Shown here one piece after another: positions 39,904 to 49,900 of a stretch of DNA of 64,000 nt. This stretch comes from Aequorivita iocasae (GTDB taxonomy: Bacteria; Bacteroidota; Bacteroidia; Flavobacteriales; Flavobacteriaceae), in the NCBI RefSeq assembly GCF_016757735.1, contig NZ_CP068439.1, positions 2,561,001 to 2,625,000 of the forward strand. The letters are read 5' to 3'. The notes beneath the pieces were generated by a model that saw nothing but the letters and a program-made list of their open reading frames with translations, ran no database searches and was not told where the DNA came from. The position numbers and the translations under genes are program-made. Numbering within the stretch: position 1 is the first letter of the stretch; every line of letters begins with the position of its first letter.

Positions 39904-41022
39904 TTAATTGTTCAACATCACCGGCATTACAAGCATGGTAACGGTTTCACCTTCATCCAGACCATCCACTGGCGTTAATATTCCTGCGCGGTTAGGTAGG
40001 CTCATTTCCAAAGAAACTTCATCGCTTGTTAGGTTGTTCAACATTTCAGTAAGGAAACGGCTGTTGAAGCCTATTTGCATATCATCCCCTTGGTAATCGC
40101 AAGTAAGGCGCTCTTCGGCTTTGTTGCTGTAATCTATGTCTTCAGCTGAAATATTCAGTTCGGCACCTGCAATCTTTAAACGGATTTGGTGGGTAGTTTT
40201 GCTGGAAAAGATAGAAACACGTCGAACGGAATTCAAAAATTGATTTCTATCGATAACCAATTTGTTAGGGTTTTCCTTCGGAATAACCGCTTCGTAATTA
40301 GGGTATTTTCCATCGATTAAGCGGCAAACCATTTCAGTGTTCTCAAAAATGAATTTGGCGTTGCTGTCGTTATACTCAATGGTAACATCTTCCTCGCTTC
40401 CGGCAAGAATACTTTTCAAAAGCGTCAAAGGTTTTTTCGGCATAATAAATTCCGCGGTTTGCGAAGCACTGATGTCGTCACGGGTATATTTAACCAATTT
40501 GTGCGCATCGGTTGCTACAAAAACCAAATTATCTGTTGAAAATTGAAAAAACACACCGCTCATCACAGGGCGTAAATCGTCGTTTCCAGACGCAAAAATG
40601 GTTTTGCTGATGGCAGTAGCAAGCACATCACCCTGCACCACGGTGGATGACGGATCTTTCAATTCCACGGCATTGGGAAATTCTTCGCCACTGGCATATG
40701 CAAGCGCATATTTACCGTGATTACTGCTTATTTCAATAGTATTGTTGTCTTCAACAGTAAACGTTAATGGCTGTTCTGGAAAGGTTTTTAAAGTTTCAAG
40801 CAAAAGCCTTGCAGGAATACAGACCATTCCTTTTTCGGTGCTTTCTACTTCCAGCTTGGAAGAAATGGTTGTTTCCAAATCAGAAGCCGAAACAGTAAGG
40901 GATTTTCCATCCAAATTAAAAAGAAAATTATCTAAAATAGGAAGCGTATTATTGTTGTTGATAATACCGCCCAAAACTTGCAGTTGTTTTAATAAATACG
41001 AACTCGATACGATGAATTTCAT
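39904..41022 (-). CDS. dnaN: DNA polymerase III subunit beta (sliding clamp)
   Basis: A 372-residue clamp of standard length with three repeated domains. Typical segments: MKFIVSSSYLLKQLQVLGGI, NTLPILDNFLF, ETLKTFPEQPLTF, VMSGVFFQF, VATDAHKLVKY, YEAVIPKENPN, and the C-terminal MLVMPVMLNN. It provides processivity for the replicase and also for the translesion polymerases encoded elsewhere in this window. dnaA is not adjacent, as usual in flavobacteria. Confidence 0.97.
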   Translation of the reverse strand: MKFIVSSSYLLKQLQVLGGIINNNNTLPILDNFLFNLDGKSLTVSASDLETTISSKLEVESTEKGMVCIPARLLLETLKTFPEQPLTFTVEDNNTIEISSNHGKYALAYASGEEFPNAVELKDPSSTVVQGDVLATAISKTIFASGNDDLRPVMSGVFFQFSTDNLVFVATDAHKLVKYTRDDISASQTAEFIMPKKPLTLLKSILAGSEEDVTIEYNDSNAKFIFENTEMVCRLIDGKYPNYEAVIPKENPNKLVIDRNQFLNSVRRVSIFSSKTTHQIRLKIAGAELNISAEDIDYSNKAEERLTCDYQGDDMQIGFNSRFLTEMLNNLTSDEVSLEMSLPNRAGILTPVDGLDEGETVTMLVMPVMLNN

Positions 41023-41079
41023 TGAATATTTATTTTTTTGATCAGAATAATGATAAATGCCTTGGTTTTAGCATACCTA

Positions 41080-41087
41080 CAAATATA
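41080..41087 (-). promoter_or_regulatory. Candidate -7 box of dnaN
   Basis: Reverse strand TATATTTG, 57 bases upstream of the dnaN ATG; a TTTG lies 26 bases further upstream. Confidence 0.45.
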
Positions 41088-41126
41088 TTTCAATTGAAGT
41101 GTTTGTTAAAACAAACTTATTAACAT

Positions 41127-42818
41127 TTAGCGGGTGTACCTGCGTTTGCGGTAAAGCACAAAACCGATTCCGAAAAGGGCTAATAAACCCAACGGTAACA
41201 GGAGGTTAAGTACTTGCCACTTTGTTCGCTGTTCCACGGTTTTTTGTGGATCGAGAAACGGCACCGCAATTTGCCGCGTGCGAATGTTTATAAGTCCGCT
41301 GTCGTCCAGGAGATAATTAACGGTATTCAGCAGAAATTCCTTGTTTCCGTAGAATTGATTGGTCATTTTGTCGAAGCCAAGTTCGAGCGGACGATTGCCC
41401 TGCAATTGGTTTTTTATGAGGTCTCCATCGCTAATAACAACCATTTTTGAGGGTTTGCCGTCATCTATATTTTTCACTCCATTTAGGGAGATAGGCTTTA
41501 CCCGATTTTTATAAACTGAAGTAAATTTACCTTCCAGTAAAACCGCGAGCGGAATTTCACCAGCATTGTATTCATTGGGATTAGGACCTTCATTGACTAC
41601 CTGTAAATTCTTTGGAATTTCAACATCAAAATCAATAGGGAAGGGCAGTCCCACAATTTTCGATATTGGGGATGTGGAAAGTAAAACCGTTTTTTTAAGT
41701 TGGTTCGGAAGTGTATCAATCGCGCTGGCATAATCAAACTTTACAGCTTCAATATTTGAAACGATGGGGTGGTTGTTTGCACTGCTGCTCAACGGACTGA
41801 AAAACCAGGGGTAGCGATTGTATTGAGCCTCACGCTCGTCACCACTGGCCAGAACGATAGGGGCGGAGTACACGTCTTTCACCAAATTGGGGTTGACGCG
41901 GATGCCATATTTAAAGAAGAAATCATTTAAGTTTAAATCCTTTCCAAAGGCAAACATATTTCCGCTTACGGTGTCCAGCTGCATTTGGGTGGCATCCATC
42001 ACCCACAGTGATTTACCGCCGTTCATAATATATTGGTCCAATACATATTTTTCGGCATCACTAAAAGCTTCGGTGGGCTGAGCGGCAACTATTAAATCGA
42101 AACCCTCCAACGCTTTAAAGGTCATTTCGGGGTTTGACGCAACCGAATCCAACGTAAAGGGTGCAATAAAATAATAGTCGCGAAGCGTTGCAAAAAAGTC
42201 GGCAATGTAACGGTCGTCATATTCCCCATTGCCTTTTAAAACGGCTATTTTTTTTGACTTTTCCGTTGCCAATTTCTTAAAACCGTCTGCAAACGCATAT
42301 TGTAAATTTTGCAGCGAACTGTTTACGCGTTCTTCGGAAGTGGCACCTAGTTGGTTTTTCAGCAACGGAATTTTGACCGATTTGCCATTGTGATGCGCCA
42401 ATGCCCACGGATAAACAAGTTCGGTGCTCTGCTTACCACTTTCGGTTACGGAAACTTGGGCTGGGGTCAATCCAAATTTTTCAAATTGTGATCGGAATGC
42501 TTCGTTGCCTTTTTCCGTGGGGTCTATAAATTCAAATTTTATATTGTCGTTATAGGCCGAAAATTCGTCTAAAAGTTGTTCAGTTTCACTTTGAAGTCTT
42601 CGGAATTCCGGCGGAAAATTTCCTTTCAGAAATACATCTACTATCAATGGGGAGTCTACTTGATCAACAATTTGTTTTGCTTCTTCTGAAAGGGTAAAAC
42701 GGTTATCCTGTGTGAGGTCAAAGCGTTTGTAGAAATAGTTTCCAAGGATATTCAAAAGAATTAATCCTCCCACCAAAACGGCAATTGAAACGATATTTTT
42801 TTTAATTGAAGTCTTCAT
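41127..42818 (-). CDS. gldG: Gliding motility ABC transporter auxiliary protein GldG
   Basis: A 563-residue protein with an N-terminal membrane span (SIAVLVGGLILLNILGNYFY), an ABC-type uncharacterised periplasmic domain (FTLSEEAKQIVDQVDSPLIV, FIDPTEKGNEAFRSQFEKFG) and a C-terminal span followed by basic residues (LLLPLGLLALFGIGFVLYRK). It works with GldF and the ATPase GldA, which is not in this window. Needed for gliding in Flavobacterium johnsoniae. Its start overlaps the gldF stop by one base (TAATG). Confidence 0.93.
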   Translation of the reverse strand: MKTSIKKNIVSIAVLVGGLILLNILGNYFYKRFDLTQDNRFTLSEEAKQIVDQVDSPLIVDVFLKGNFPPEFRRLQSETEQLLDEFSAYNDNIKFEFIDPTEKGNEAFRSQFEKFGLTPAQVSVTESGKQSTELVYPWALAHHNGKSVKIPLLKNQLGATSEERVNSSLQNLQYAFADGFKKLATEKSKKIAVLKGNGEYDDRYIADFFATLRDYYFIAPFTLDSVASNPEMTFKALEGFDLIVAAQPTEAFSDAEKYVLDQYIMNGGKSLWVMDATQMQLDTVSGNMFAFGKDLNLNDFFFKYGIRVNPNLVKDVYSAPIVLASGDEREAQYNRYPWFFSPLSSSANNHPIVSNIEAVKFDYASAIDTLPNQLKKTVLLSTSPISKIVGLPFPIDFDVEIPKNLQVVNEGPNPNEYNAGEIPLAVLLEGKFTSVYKNRVKPISLNGVKNIDDGKPSKMVVISDGDLIKNQLQGNRPLELGFDKMTNQFYGNKEFLLNTVNYLLDDSGLINIRTRQIAVPFLDPQKTVEQRTKWQVLNLLLPLGLLALFGIGFVLYRKRRYTR

Positions 42819-43525
42819 TATTGTTTCTTCAATTTAAAAATGGTCAAAGCGATGAAAAATGCAGTTACACTTAAAAAATAAATCAAATCCCGGGTGTCCA
42901 ATACCCCACGCGCCACGCTGTCAAAATGCGCCTTCATTCCCAAATTGGAAATATCGAAAGAGGAAGAGGTAAAGCCCTCAAACCCATAATAGAGCGCAAA
43001 ACAAAGGAAAACGGCAATTATAAAAGCCACGATTTGGTTTTGCGAAAGTGTGGAAGCAAAGATCCCGATGGAAGTATATGCAAACACCAAAAATAGCAGT
43101 CCGATGTAGGAACCAAGGGTACTGCCCACATCCCAATTACCGGGCGGATTGCCCAAGGCTGCTATGGTAAAAACGTATAATATGGTTGGGATTAGTGCGA
43201 TTATAATTAGGATGACTGCTCCGAAATATTTTCCTAAAACTATCTGCTTTAGTGAAATGGGTTTTGTAAGCAGAAGCTCCAAGGTGCCCATTTTCATTTC
43301 GTCGCTAAAGGCGCGCATGCAGACGGCGGGAATCAAAAAAAGCAAAACCCACGGCGCGAGTTCAAAATAGGGGGAAAGGTCTGCAAAACCAGAATCGAGA
43401 ATGTTGAAATTTCCTTTAAAAACCCACAAAAACAACCCATTGATCAATAAAAAAACAGCAATCACCAAATACCCAATGGTACTTGAAAAGAAGGAATTTA
43501 TTTCGCGTTTAATTATTGTAAACAT
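42818..43525 (-). CDS. gldF: Gliding motility ABC transporter permease GldF
   Basis: A 235-residue integral membrane protein with six spans, beginning MFTIIKREINSFFSSTIGYL and containing WVLLFLIPAVCMRAFSDEMK and GTLELLLTKPISLKQIVLGK, typical of ABC-2 permeases of the GldF type. Directly coupled to gldG. Upstream lies a small monooxygenase-like gene in the same direction. Confidence 0.94.
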   Translation of the reverse strand: MFTIIKREINSFFSSTIGYLVIAVFLLINGLFLWVFKGNFNILDSGFADLSPYFELAPWVLLFLIPAVCMRAFSDEMKMGTLELLLTKPISLKQIVLGKYFGAVILIIIALIPTILYVFTIAALGNPPGNWDVGSTLGSYIGLLFLVFAYTSIGIFASTLSQNQIVAFIIAVFLCFALYYGFEGFTSSSFDISNLGMKAHFDSVARGVLDTRDLIYFLSVTAFFIALTIFKLKKQ

Positions 43526-43536
43526 TCAGTTTTAAA

Positions 43537-43833
43537 TTATTTTAAACTGTGAAGTGTATCAACACTCCAAGCTTCAGCTTTTTCTTTAAACATCGGTTTT
43601 GTTACACTCCATACTTCTTTGAAAAGCTCACTATTTCGGTAGTTTTCCAAATCGTTTTCATCATTCCAACGGCTGTAAGTGAAAAAGATTGTTTCGTTAT
43701 TTTTATCGTTGTAAAGTTCCAAAAATTCGCAACCGGGATAAGCGCGTATTTTTTCTTTCACGGTTTCAAAATTAGCCAGAAAAGCAGGAATGTGTTCTTT
43801 TTCAAACTGCATTTTTACAATTCTTGTAAACAT
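43537..43833 (-). CDS. Antibiotic biosynthesis monooxygenase-fold protein
   Basis: A 98-residue ferredoxin-like fold protein of the ABM family: MFTRIVKMQFEKEHIPAFLA, then YPGCEFLELYND and FTYSRWNDENDLENYRNSEL. Family members are small dimers, some acting as heme- or quinone-related monooxygenases; here the function is unproven. Between the SAM hydrolase and gldF genes with gaps of 11-12 bases, so part of a reverse-strand operon with gldFG. Confidence 0.87.
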   Translation of the reverse strand: MFTRIVKMQFEKEHIPAFLANFETVKEKIRAYPGCEFLELYNDKNNETIFFTYSRWNDENDLENYRNSELFKEVWSVTKPMFKEKAEAWSVDTLHSLK

Positions 43834-43845
43834 TTTTCTTTTAAT

Positions 43846-44679
43846 TTATGAATTAAAGTTAACCGTAATTGTGTCTCTAAACTCCAGTCCAAAAAGGCTT
43901 GAGGCGCCGCCCACGGAAGTAGGATTGCTTTTGTATATGGCCAGTTCCAAAAATTGAGATGAATTCCATAGCGCCAACCGCTTTCCGTCCTCCTCGCGTT
44001 TTTCGGGAGGTTGCTCAAAGTTGATGGCATCGCTGTAATGGGTGTGTATCCTGCTAAATTTCTCAGAGCGGGCATTGATTATAAATTCCCTTCCTTTTCC
44101 GACGGTCTCAAATAACTTTTTTGAAATATTGCTGATTACGTTTCCGTAGTTGTCAATATAAATTACGTTGCCAATTATTTGGCTCTCTTTGTTGTTTACT
44201 ACGGGACGGATGCCCGTCAATTCCTTGATTTCAGTAATGGTTTTACCAATTACTTCTAGCGTTCCGCCCCGTGCAATGTGGCCGGCCACTTTCACAAATA
44301 CATCCAAAACGGGAAAATTGCTGATTACCCGATCGTGAATATTAATTTCAACAATTTTCTCAGGGCGAATTTCCGAAGTGAGCATGGAGATAATCCCATT
44401 GTCAGCACACACAAAATAATGGCCGTCCATCAATACCGCAATGTGCTTATTTTCAGGATTTAATTCAGAATCGACGCCAATTACGTGTATACTTCCCGGA
44501 GGGAAACTTTTATAGGCATTCTGAATAATGTATGCGGCTTCGTGTAGGTGAAATGGTGAAATGGAATGGGAGATATCAACAATTTTAGCGTCTTCCATTT
44601 CAGTATAAATAGCTCCCTTTACCGCGCCAACAAAGTGATCTTTCTCTCCAAAGTCAGTAGTAAGTGTGATTATGGCCAT
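43846..44679 (-). CDS. SAM hydrolase/SAM-dependent halogenase-family protein (DUF62)
   Basis: A 277-residue protein: MAIITLTTDFGEKDHFVGAV, IVDISHSISPFHLHEAAYII, GSIHVIGVD, FVCADNGIISML and YIDNYGNVISNIS are signature blocks. Most bacterial members hydrolyse S-adenosylmethionine to adenosine and methionine; halogenases form a small subset. The halogenase-specific loop is not obvious, so hydrolase is favoured. First gene of the operon leading to gldFG. Confidence 0.92.
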   Translation of the reverse strand: MAIITLTTDFGEKDHFVGAVKGAIYTEMEDAKIVDISHSISPFHLHEAAYIIQNAYKSFPPGSIHVIGVDSELNPENKHIAVLMDGHYFVCADNGIISMLTSEIRPEKIVEINIHDRVISNFPVLDVFVKVAGHIARGGTLEVIGKTITEIKELTGIRPVVNNKESQIIGNVIYIDNYGNVISNISKKLFETVGKGREFIINARSEKFSRIHTHYSDAINFEQPPEKREEDGKRLALWNSSQFLELAIYKSNPTSVGGASSLFGLEFRDTITVNFNS

Positions 44680-44753
44680 AAATGGATTGTTGATATTTTC
44701 TTAAAAGAATTACCACAAAAATAGGTTACTTTTGTTAGTAGCAAAACTATTTT

Positions 44754-45740
44754 TTGCATATTCCAAATAATAAAAAAGCACGCCTTTTGAACGAACTTAT
44801 CATCGAACTTACAGAGATTAGCCCAAAGGAATTCTTTGGACTTGAAAACGCTAATATTGACCTTCTTAAAAAATATTTTCCAAAACTGAAAATCGTTGCA
44901 CGCGGCAATAAAATTAAAGCCTATGGTGATGAAGATGTGCTAGAGGAATTTGACCGACGCATTACAATGCTGTTGGAGCAGTACGTAAAATACAATAGAA
45001 TAGATGAAAACGTGATTGAGCGTGTTTTACTGAGCAGAAATAAAGAAGAATATGAAACACCCGTGGGTAGCGGTGAGGTTATTGTGCATGGGGTGAGCGG
45101 CAAACCTGTAAAAGCACAAACTGCCAATCAACGAAAATTGGTAGCACTAATGGCAAAAAATGATATGGTTTTTGCTGTAGGTCCAGCAGGAACAGGAAAG
45201 ACATATACCGGTGTTGCACTTGCGGTTAAAGCATTGAAAGACAAGGAGGTAAAGCGAATCATCTTAACAAGACCTGCGGTAGAAGCTGGAGAAAATCTAG
45301 GTTTTCTTCCGGGAGATTTAAAGGAAAAACTCGATCCATATATGCAGCCGTTGTACGATGCCCTTCGTGATATGATACCTGCGGAAAAGCTTGCATCGCA
45401 CATTGAAACTGGGGTTATTCAAATTGCCCCTTTGGCCTTTATGCGTGGACGTACCTTGGACAATGCATTTGTAATTTTGGACGAAGCACAAAACACTACG
45501 CACGCACAAATGAAAATGTTTTTGACCCGTATGGGAAAAAACGCCAAGTTTATGATAACGGGCGATCCCGGGCAGATTGACCTTCCGCGGCGCGTAATTT
45601 CAGGTTTAAAGGAAGCATTATTGGTTTTAAAAGATGTAAAGGGTGTTGGGATGATTTATTTGGATGACAAAGATGTTATCCGTCACCGTTTAGTGAAGGA
45701 AGTGATTGCTGCTTATAAGAATATTGAAAACGTAGACTAA
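44754..45740 (+). CDS. PhoH-family protein
   Basis: A 328-residue ATPase with Walker A VGPAGTGKTYTGVALAVKAL, Walker B FVILDEAQNTT and ITGDPGQIDLP. The N-terminal part has a KH-like region (KLKIVARGNKIKAYGDEDVL). No ATG exists before NELIIELTEIS; starts at TTG 44754 or TTG 44787 are both possible, the second matching the usual family N-terminus. A TACTTTTG box at 44727-44734 would put transcription start near 44741. PhoH proteins are linked to RNA metabolism and often neighbour ybeY; here neighbours are the SAM hydrolase and purC. Confidence 0.93.
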   Translation: MHIPNNKKARLLNELIIELTEISPKEFFGLENANIDLLKKYFPKLKIVARGNKIKAYGDEDVLEEFDRRITMLLEQYVKYNRIDENVIERVLLSRNKEEYETPVGSGEVIVHGVSGKPVKAQTANQRKLVALMAKNDMVFAVGPAGTGKTYTGVALAVKALKDKEVKRIILTRPAVEAGENLGFLPGDLKEKLDPYMQPLYDALRDMIPAEKLASHIETGVIQIAPLAFMRGRTLDNAFVILDEAQNTTHAQMKMFLTRMGKNAKFMITGDPGQIDLPRRVISGLKEALLVLKDVKGVGMIYLDDKDVIRHRLVKEVIAAYKNIENVD

Positions 45741-45806
45741 AAAATTCCAAAATATTAAATTCCAAATTCCAATTTTTAAATCGAAAATCGTATATCTAAA
45801 ATCAAA

Positions 45807-46754
45807 ATGAGTAATACTATAATTTCAACCAACTTTAACTTTCCTGGACAAAAAAGTGTGTATCACGGAAAAGTGCGGGAGGTTTATACTTTAACGAACA
45901 ATATACTTTTAATGGTCGCTACAGATAGGCTGAGCGCTTTTGATGTAGTGATGCCAAAGGGAATCCCATATAAAGGACAAATCCTGAACCAAATTGCGAC
46001 CAAAATGATGCGCGATACCGAAGATTTGGTTCCAAATTGGCTGATAGCTACACCCGATCCAAACGTTGCCATTGGTGAAGCCTGCGAACCTTTTAAGGTT
46101 GAAATGGTTATTCGGGGTTATATGAGCGGCCATGCGGCCCGTGAGTATAAAGCAGGAAAAAGAGTGCTTTGTGGTGTTGCAATGCCCGAAGGAATGAAGG
46201 AAAATGACAAATTTCCCGAACCAATAATCACCCCAGCAACAAAGGCTGAAATGGGCGATCACGACGAAGATATTTCTCGGGAAGATATTTTGAAACGTGG
46301 CATTGTTTCCGAGGCAGATTACCTTCAGCTGGAAGATTATACTCGAAAACTTTTTCAACGCGGAAGTGATATTGCTGCTAAAAGAGGATTGATTTTGGTG
46401 GATACCAAATATGAATTTGGAAAAACTAAGGATGGGAAAATAGTTCTCATTGATGAAATACACACTCCGGATTCTTCACGTTACTTTTATGCAAACGGCT
46501 ATGAAGAACGTCAGAAAAACAACGAACCCCAAAAACAGCTCTCAAAAGAATTTGTACGCCAATGGTTAATCCAAAATGACTTTCAAGGTTTGGAAGGGCA
46601 ACAAGTTCCATTTATGAGCGACGAATACATTGAAACTGTTTCGGAAAGATATATTGAATTATATGAAAACATTACCGGCGAAAAATTCATAAAAGCAGAT
46701 GTTTCCAATATTCACGACCGTATTGAAAAAAATGTATTGGAATATTTAAAATAA
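45807..46754 (+). CDS. purC: Phosphoribosylaminoimidazole-succinocarboxamide synthase
   Basis: A 315-residue enzyme of purine synthesis: ATP-dependent joining of CAIR and aspartate. Motifs: [75 protein letters not shown]. The length matches the long (plant/yeast-like) group found in Bacteroidota. It stands alone with a terminator behind it. Confidence 0.96.
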   Translation: MSNTIISTNFNFPGQKSVYHGKVREVYTLTNNILLMVATDRLSAFDVVMPKGIPYKGQILNQIATKMMRDTEDLVPNWLIATPDPNVAIGEACEPFKVEMVIRGYMSGHAAREYKAGKRVLCGVAMPEGMKENDKFPEPIITPATKAEMGDHDEDISREDILKRGIVSEADYLQLEDYTRKLFQRGSDIAAKRGLILVDTKYEFGKTKDGKIVLIDEIHTPDSSRYFYANGYEERQKNNEPQKQLSKEFVRQWLIQNDFQGLEGQQVPFMSDEYIETVSERYIELYENITGEKFIKADVSNIHDRIEKNVLEYLK

Positions 46755-46777
46755 ATTATACTTCCTAATTATATTTT

Positions 46778-46804
46778 AAAAACACCTTCAATAGGTGTTT
46801 TTTT
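46778..46804 (+). terminator. Terminator of purC
   Basis: AAAAACACCT / AGGTGTTTTT perfect stem with a 5-base loop and T run, 24 bases past the purC stop. Confidence 0.9.
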
Positions 46805-46950
46805 ATTTTCCCAATCTTACAATAAATTCTCTCTTTAACATATAGTATCGGTGTAAAGTATTGTCTTTCAAAAATTTTAACACTCCTTTGGGAAACCGAC
46901 CCTTTAAATTTTAACGTAAGTATTGGTAATTAACTTAAAAAATCAAGCTT

Positions 46951-49900
46951 ATGAAAATTAGAATTACGCGAAACCTTTTCTTATTGGTTTCAATTTTTAT
47001 GATAACGGGTATTGCCTTTGGGCAGACCTATAATGTAACTAACGGGGCGAACAATGGCCCAGGATCTCTTCGGGATGCTGTAAATCAAGCAAACGCAGAC
47101 GCTTTTACACCTTCCTTTATAACATTTGATCCAGCAATAACTGTTCTTATAACTGGAACACAAATGCAGGTTACCGATGAACTTCAAATTACAGGAAATG
47201 CAGATGGTTCTACAATAATAGATGGAACAAATGCCAACAATCGCGCTTTTCGATTTGTGAATGTTTCAGGAAGTTTGGATCAATTAACGATTCAAAATTT
47301 TACAAGCAATGCAAACGGAGGCAGTGTGGTTGCAATAGCAGCCAATAATTTTGATGTGACCAATTGTGTCTTTATTAATAACGAAGCACAAGGAGCCAAT
47401 GGTGGTGGCGCCTTGTATTTAAACGATATTGTAAATTCCACTGTAACAGATAGTGAATTTACTTCTAATTCTGCAACGGCAGCAGCGGGAAGTGGTGGAG
47501 CGATATTCGTAAAATCCTCTGGGGTTTTGACTGTCTCGAGTACGACCTTTAATGGAAATTTCGCGATACGGGCAGGTGGTGCAATTGAGACTGACTCTCC
47601 AGGAACGATTTCATTTACGGATTCTAATTTTATTAATAATGAAGCCATTGGTGTAACAGCTCCCGGAAACGGAGGTGCATTCCATATTACAGGTTCTGGG
47701 AACTCTTCTTTTTCAGGAGGATCAGCAACTGGCAATATTGCCATTGAAGGCGGCGCCTTTTGGAATGGAGCAGGAACGATGACAATTGACGGAGTTACGT
47801 TTACAAATAATTCGGCTTTAGGCCCAAATACAGGTGGAGGTGCTTTATTCAATAATGGCGGAACTTTATCAGTAAGCGCAAATACCAATCTTTCCCAAAA
47901 CATCGCGTTGGGAGCAACTCCCGGAGGTCGTGGTGGTGCCATTTTTAATAATACAGGCGGAACGCTTACACTTGCTCCTGGTTTAAATATAAATGGAAAC
48001 TACGCTAGTCGTGCTGGTGGGGCGATTGAGGATGCCTCTGAAGGCACTCTGGTTTTAACCGGAATTACTTTGGAAGGAAATTCCGCTGGAGCCGATATAG
48101 GCTTGGGAACAATGGCAAATCCTGGAAATGGTGGCGCCTTACATTTGTCTGGTTCCACTTCAGCAAACATTACAAATAGTACTATTCAAAATAACCAAGC
48201 TGCACAAGAGGGTGGCGGTCTTTGGAATAACACAGGTATAATGATGGTAATGGGTTCAACCGTTTCCGGAAATATTGCCTCAGGTAACGCAGCTGATGAT
48301 GGCGGTGGTGGAATATTCAATAATGGAGGTTCATTAACAGTTTCTTCCACAACAATTTCTAATAATATTGCCGATGGAACATCGGGTTCTGGTGGGGGAA
48401 TTTTCAATCTTACTCCAGGAACACTGAGTGTTGACGGAATTACAATTTCAGGAAATACAGCCAATAGAGCTGGTGGGGGAATAGAAATTAGTTCAGCTAC
48501 CGGAGAAACATATTCTTTTAACAATGTTACTTTTAGTGGAAATAACATTGCTACCGCCAACCCTGGAAATGGTGGTGCATTTCATATAAGTGGTCCCGGA
48601 AATTCAACTTTTACAGATTGTACGGTAGCAAATAATACCGCAGCAGAAGGCGGTGGTCTTTGGAATGGATCGGGTACTATGACAGTTTCTGGCGGAACTT
48701 ACAATAATAATGAAGCCACAGGAAATGATCCGGATCAAGGTGGTGGTGCTCTTTTTAATAATGGCGGAACCATGATCGTAAATAATTTTGCTGATATATA
48801 CAGCAATATAGCCACCGGTACATCTGGTTCTGGAGGCGCAATTTTAAGCACAGGAGGAACCTTAAATACAGATACTATATTTCTTTCTTCCAATGGTGCC
48901 AATAGAGCAGGTGGAGGTATTGAGATTATTGATGGCACTGCGAACCTTTTGGATATATCACTAATCTCAAACGATGTAAATGGAATTGCTACGGGCGGAA
49001 CTCCAAATCCAGGTAACGGAGGAGGACTTCATATAACAGGAAATGCAACTAATGTTACATTGAGTGGAATCGTATTTTTAAACGAAGCTGCCTCCGAAGG
49101 TGGTGGCCTTTGGAACAATGGCGGAAGTATGAATATTCAGGGAGGTATATTTTATACCGATACTTTTATTGATTTCAATAAAGCTGAAGGCGATGCCGCC
49201 GATAATGGCGGTGGAGGTATTTTCAACAATGGCGGAACTTTAACCGTTGCACCAAATACACAAATAGTTAGAAATATTGCAAGTGGTACTGCTGGCTCTG
49301 GTGGAGGTATATTTAACCTTACGCCAGGAACTCTTATTGTTGATGGCGTTACCTTTGAAAATAACACTGCAAATAGAGCCGGTGGTGGAATTGAATTGAA
49401 TTCTGCAATGGGCGAGACTTTTACTTTTAATAATGTTGTCCTAAATCAAAATACGGTGAATGCGCCTGCTCCAGGTAATGGTGGAGGATTTCATATTACT
49501 GGTCCCGGAAATGTAAATTTCAATAATGGAATTGTAACAAATAACACTGCTTTTGAAGGTGGTGGTCTTTGGAACGGTACAGGAACTATGACCGTAACTG
49601 CAACTACAATAACCGGAAACACGGCAAATGGCGATGCTACCGGAGGCGGTGGGATTTTCAATAATGGTGGAATTTTGAACGTAGATGCAGCAACAGACCT
49701 AACTTCGAATGTGGCAATGGGAGCTACTCCTGGTGGCCGCGGTGGTGCATTGTTCAATAATACTGGTGGAACTTTAAATATTGCGACCGGAAGTACAATC
49801 TCCGGAAATTATGCAAGCCGTGCCGGTGGCGCTATTGAAGATGCTTCGGGAAATACTTTGGTATTGGACGCAATTACTTTAGAAAATAATTCCGCGGGAG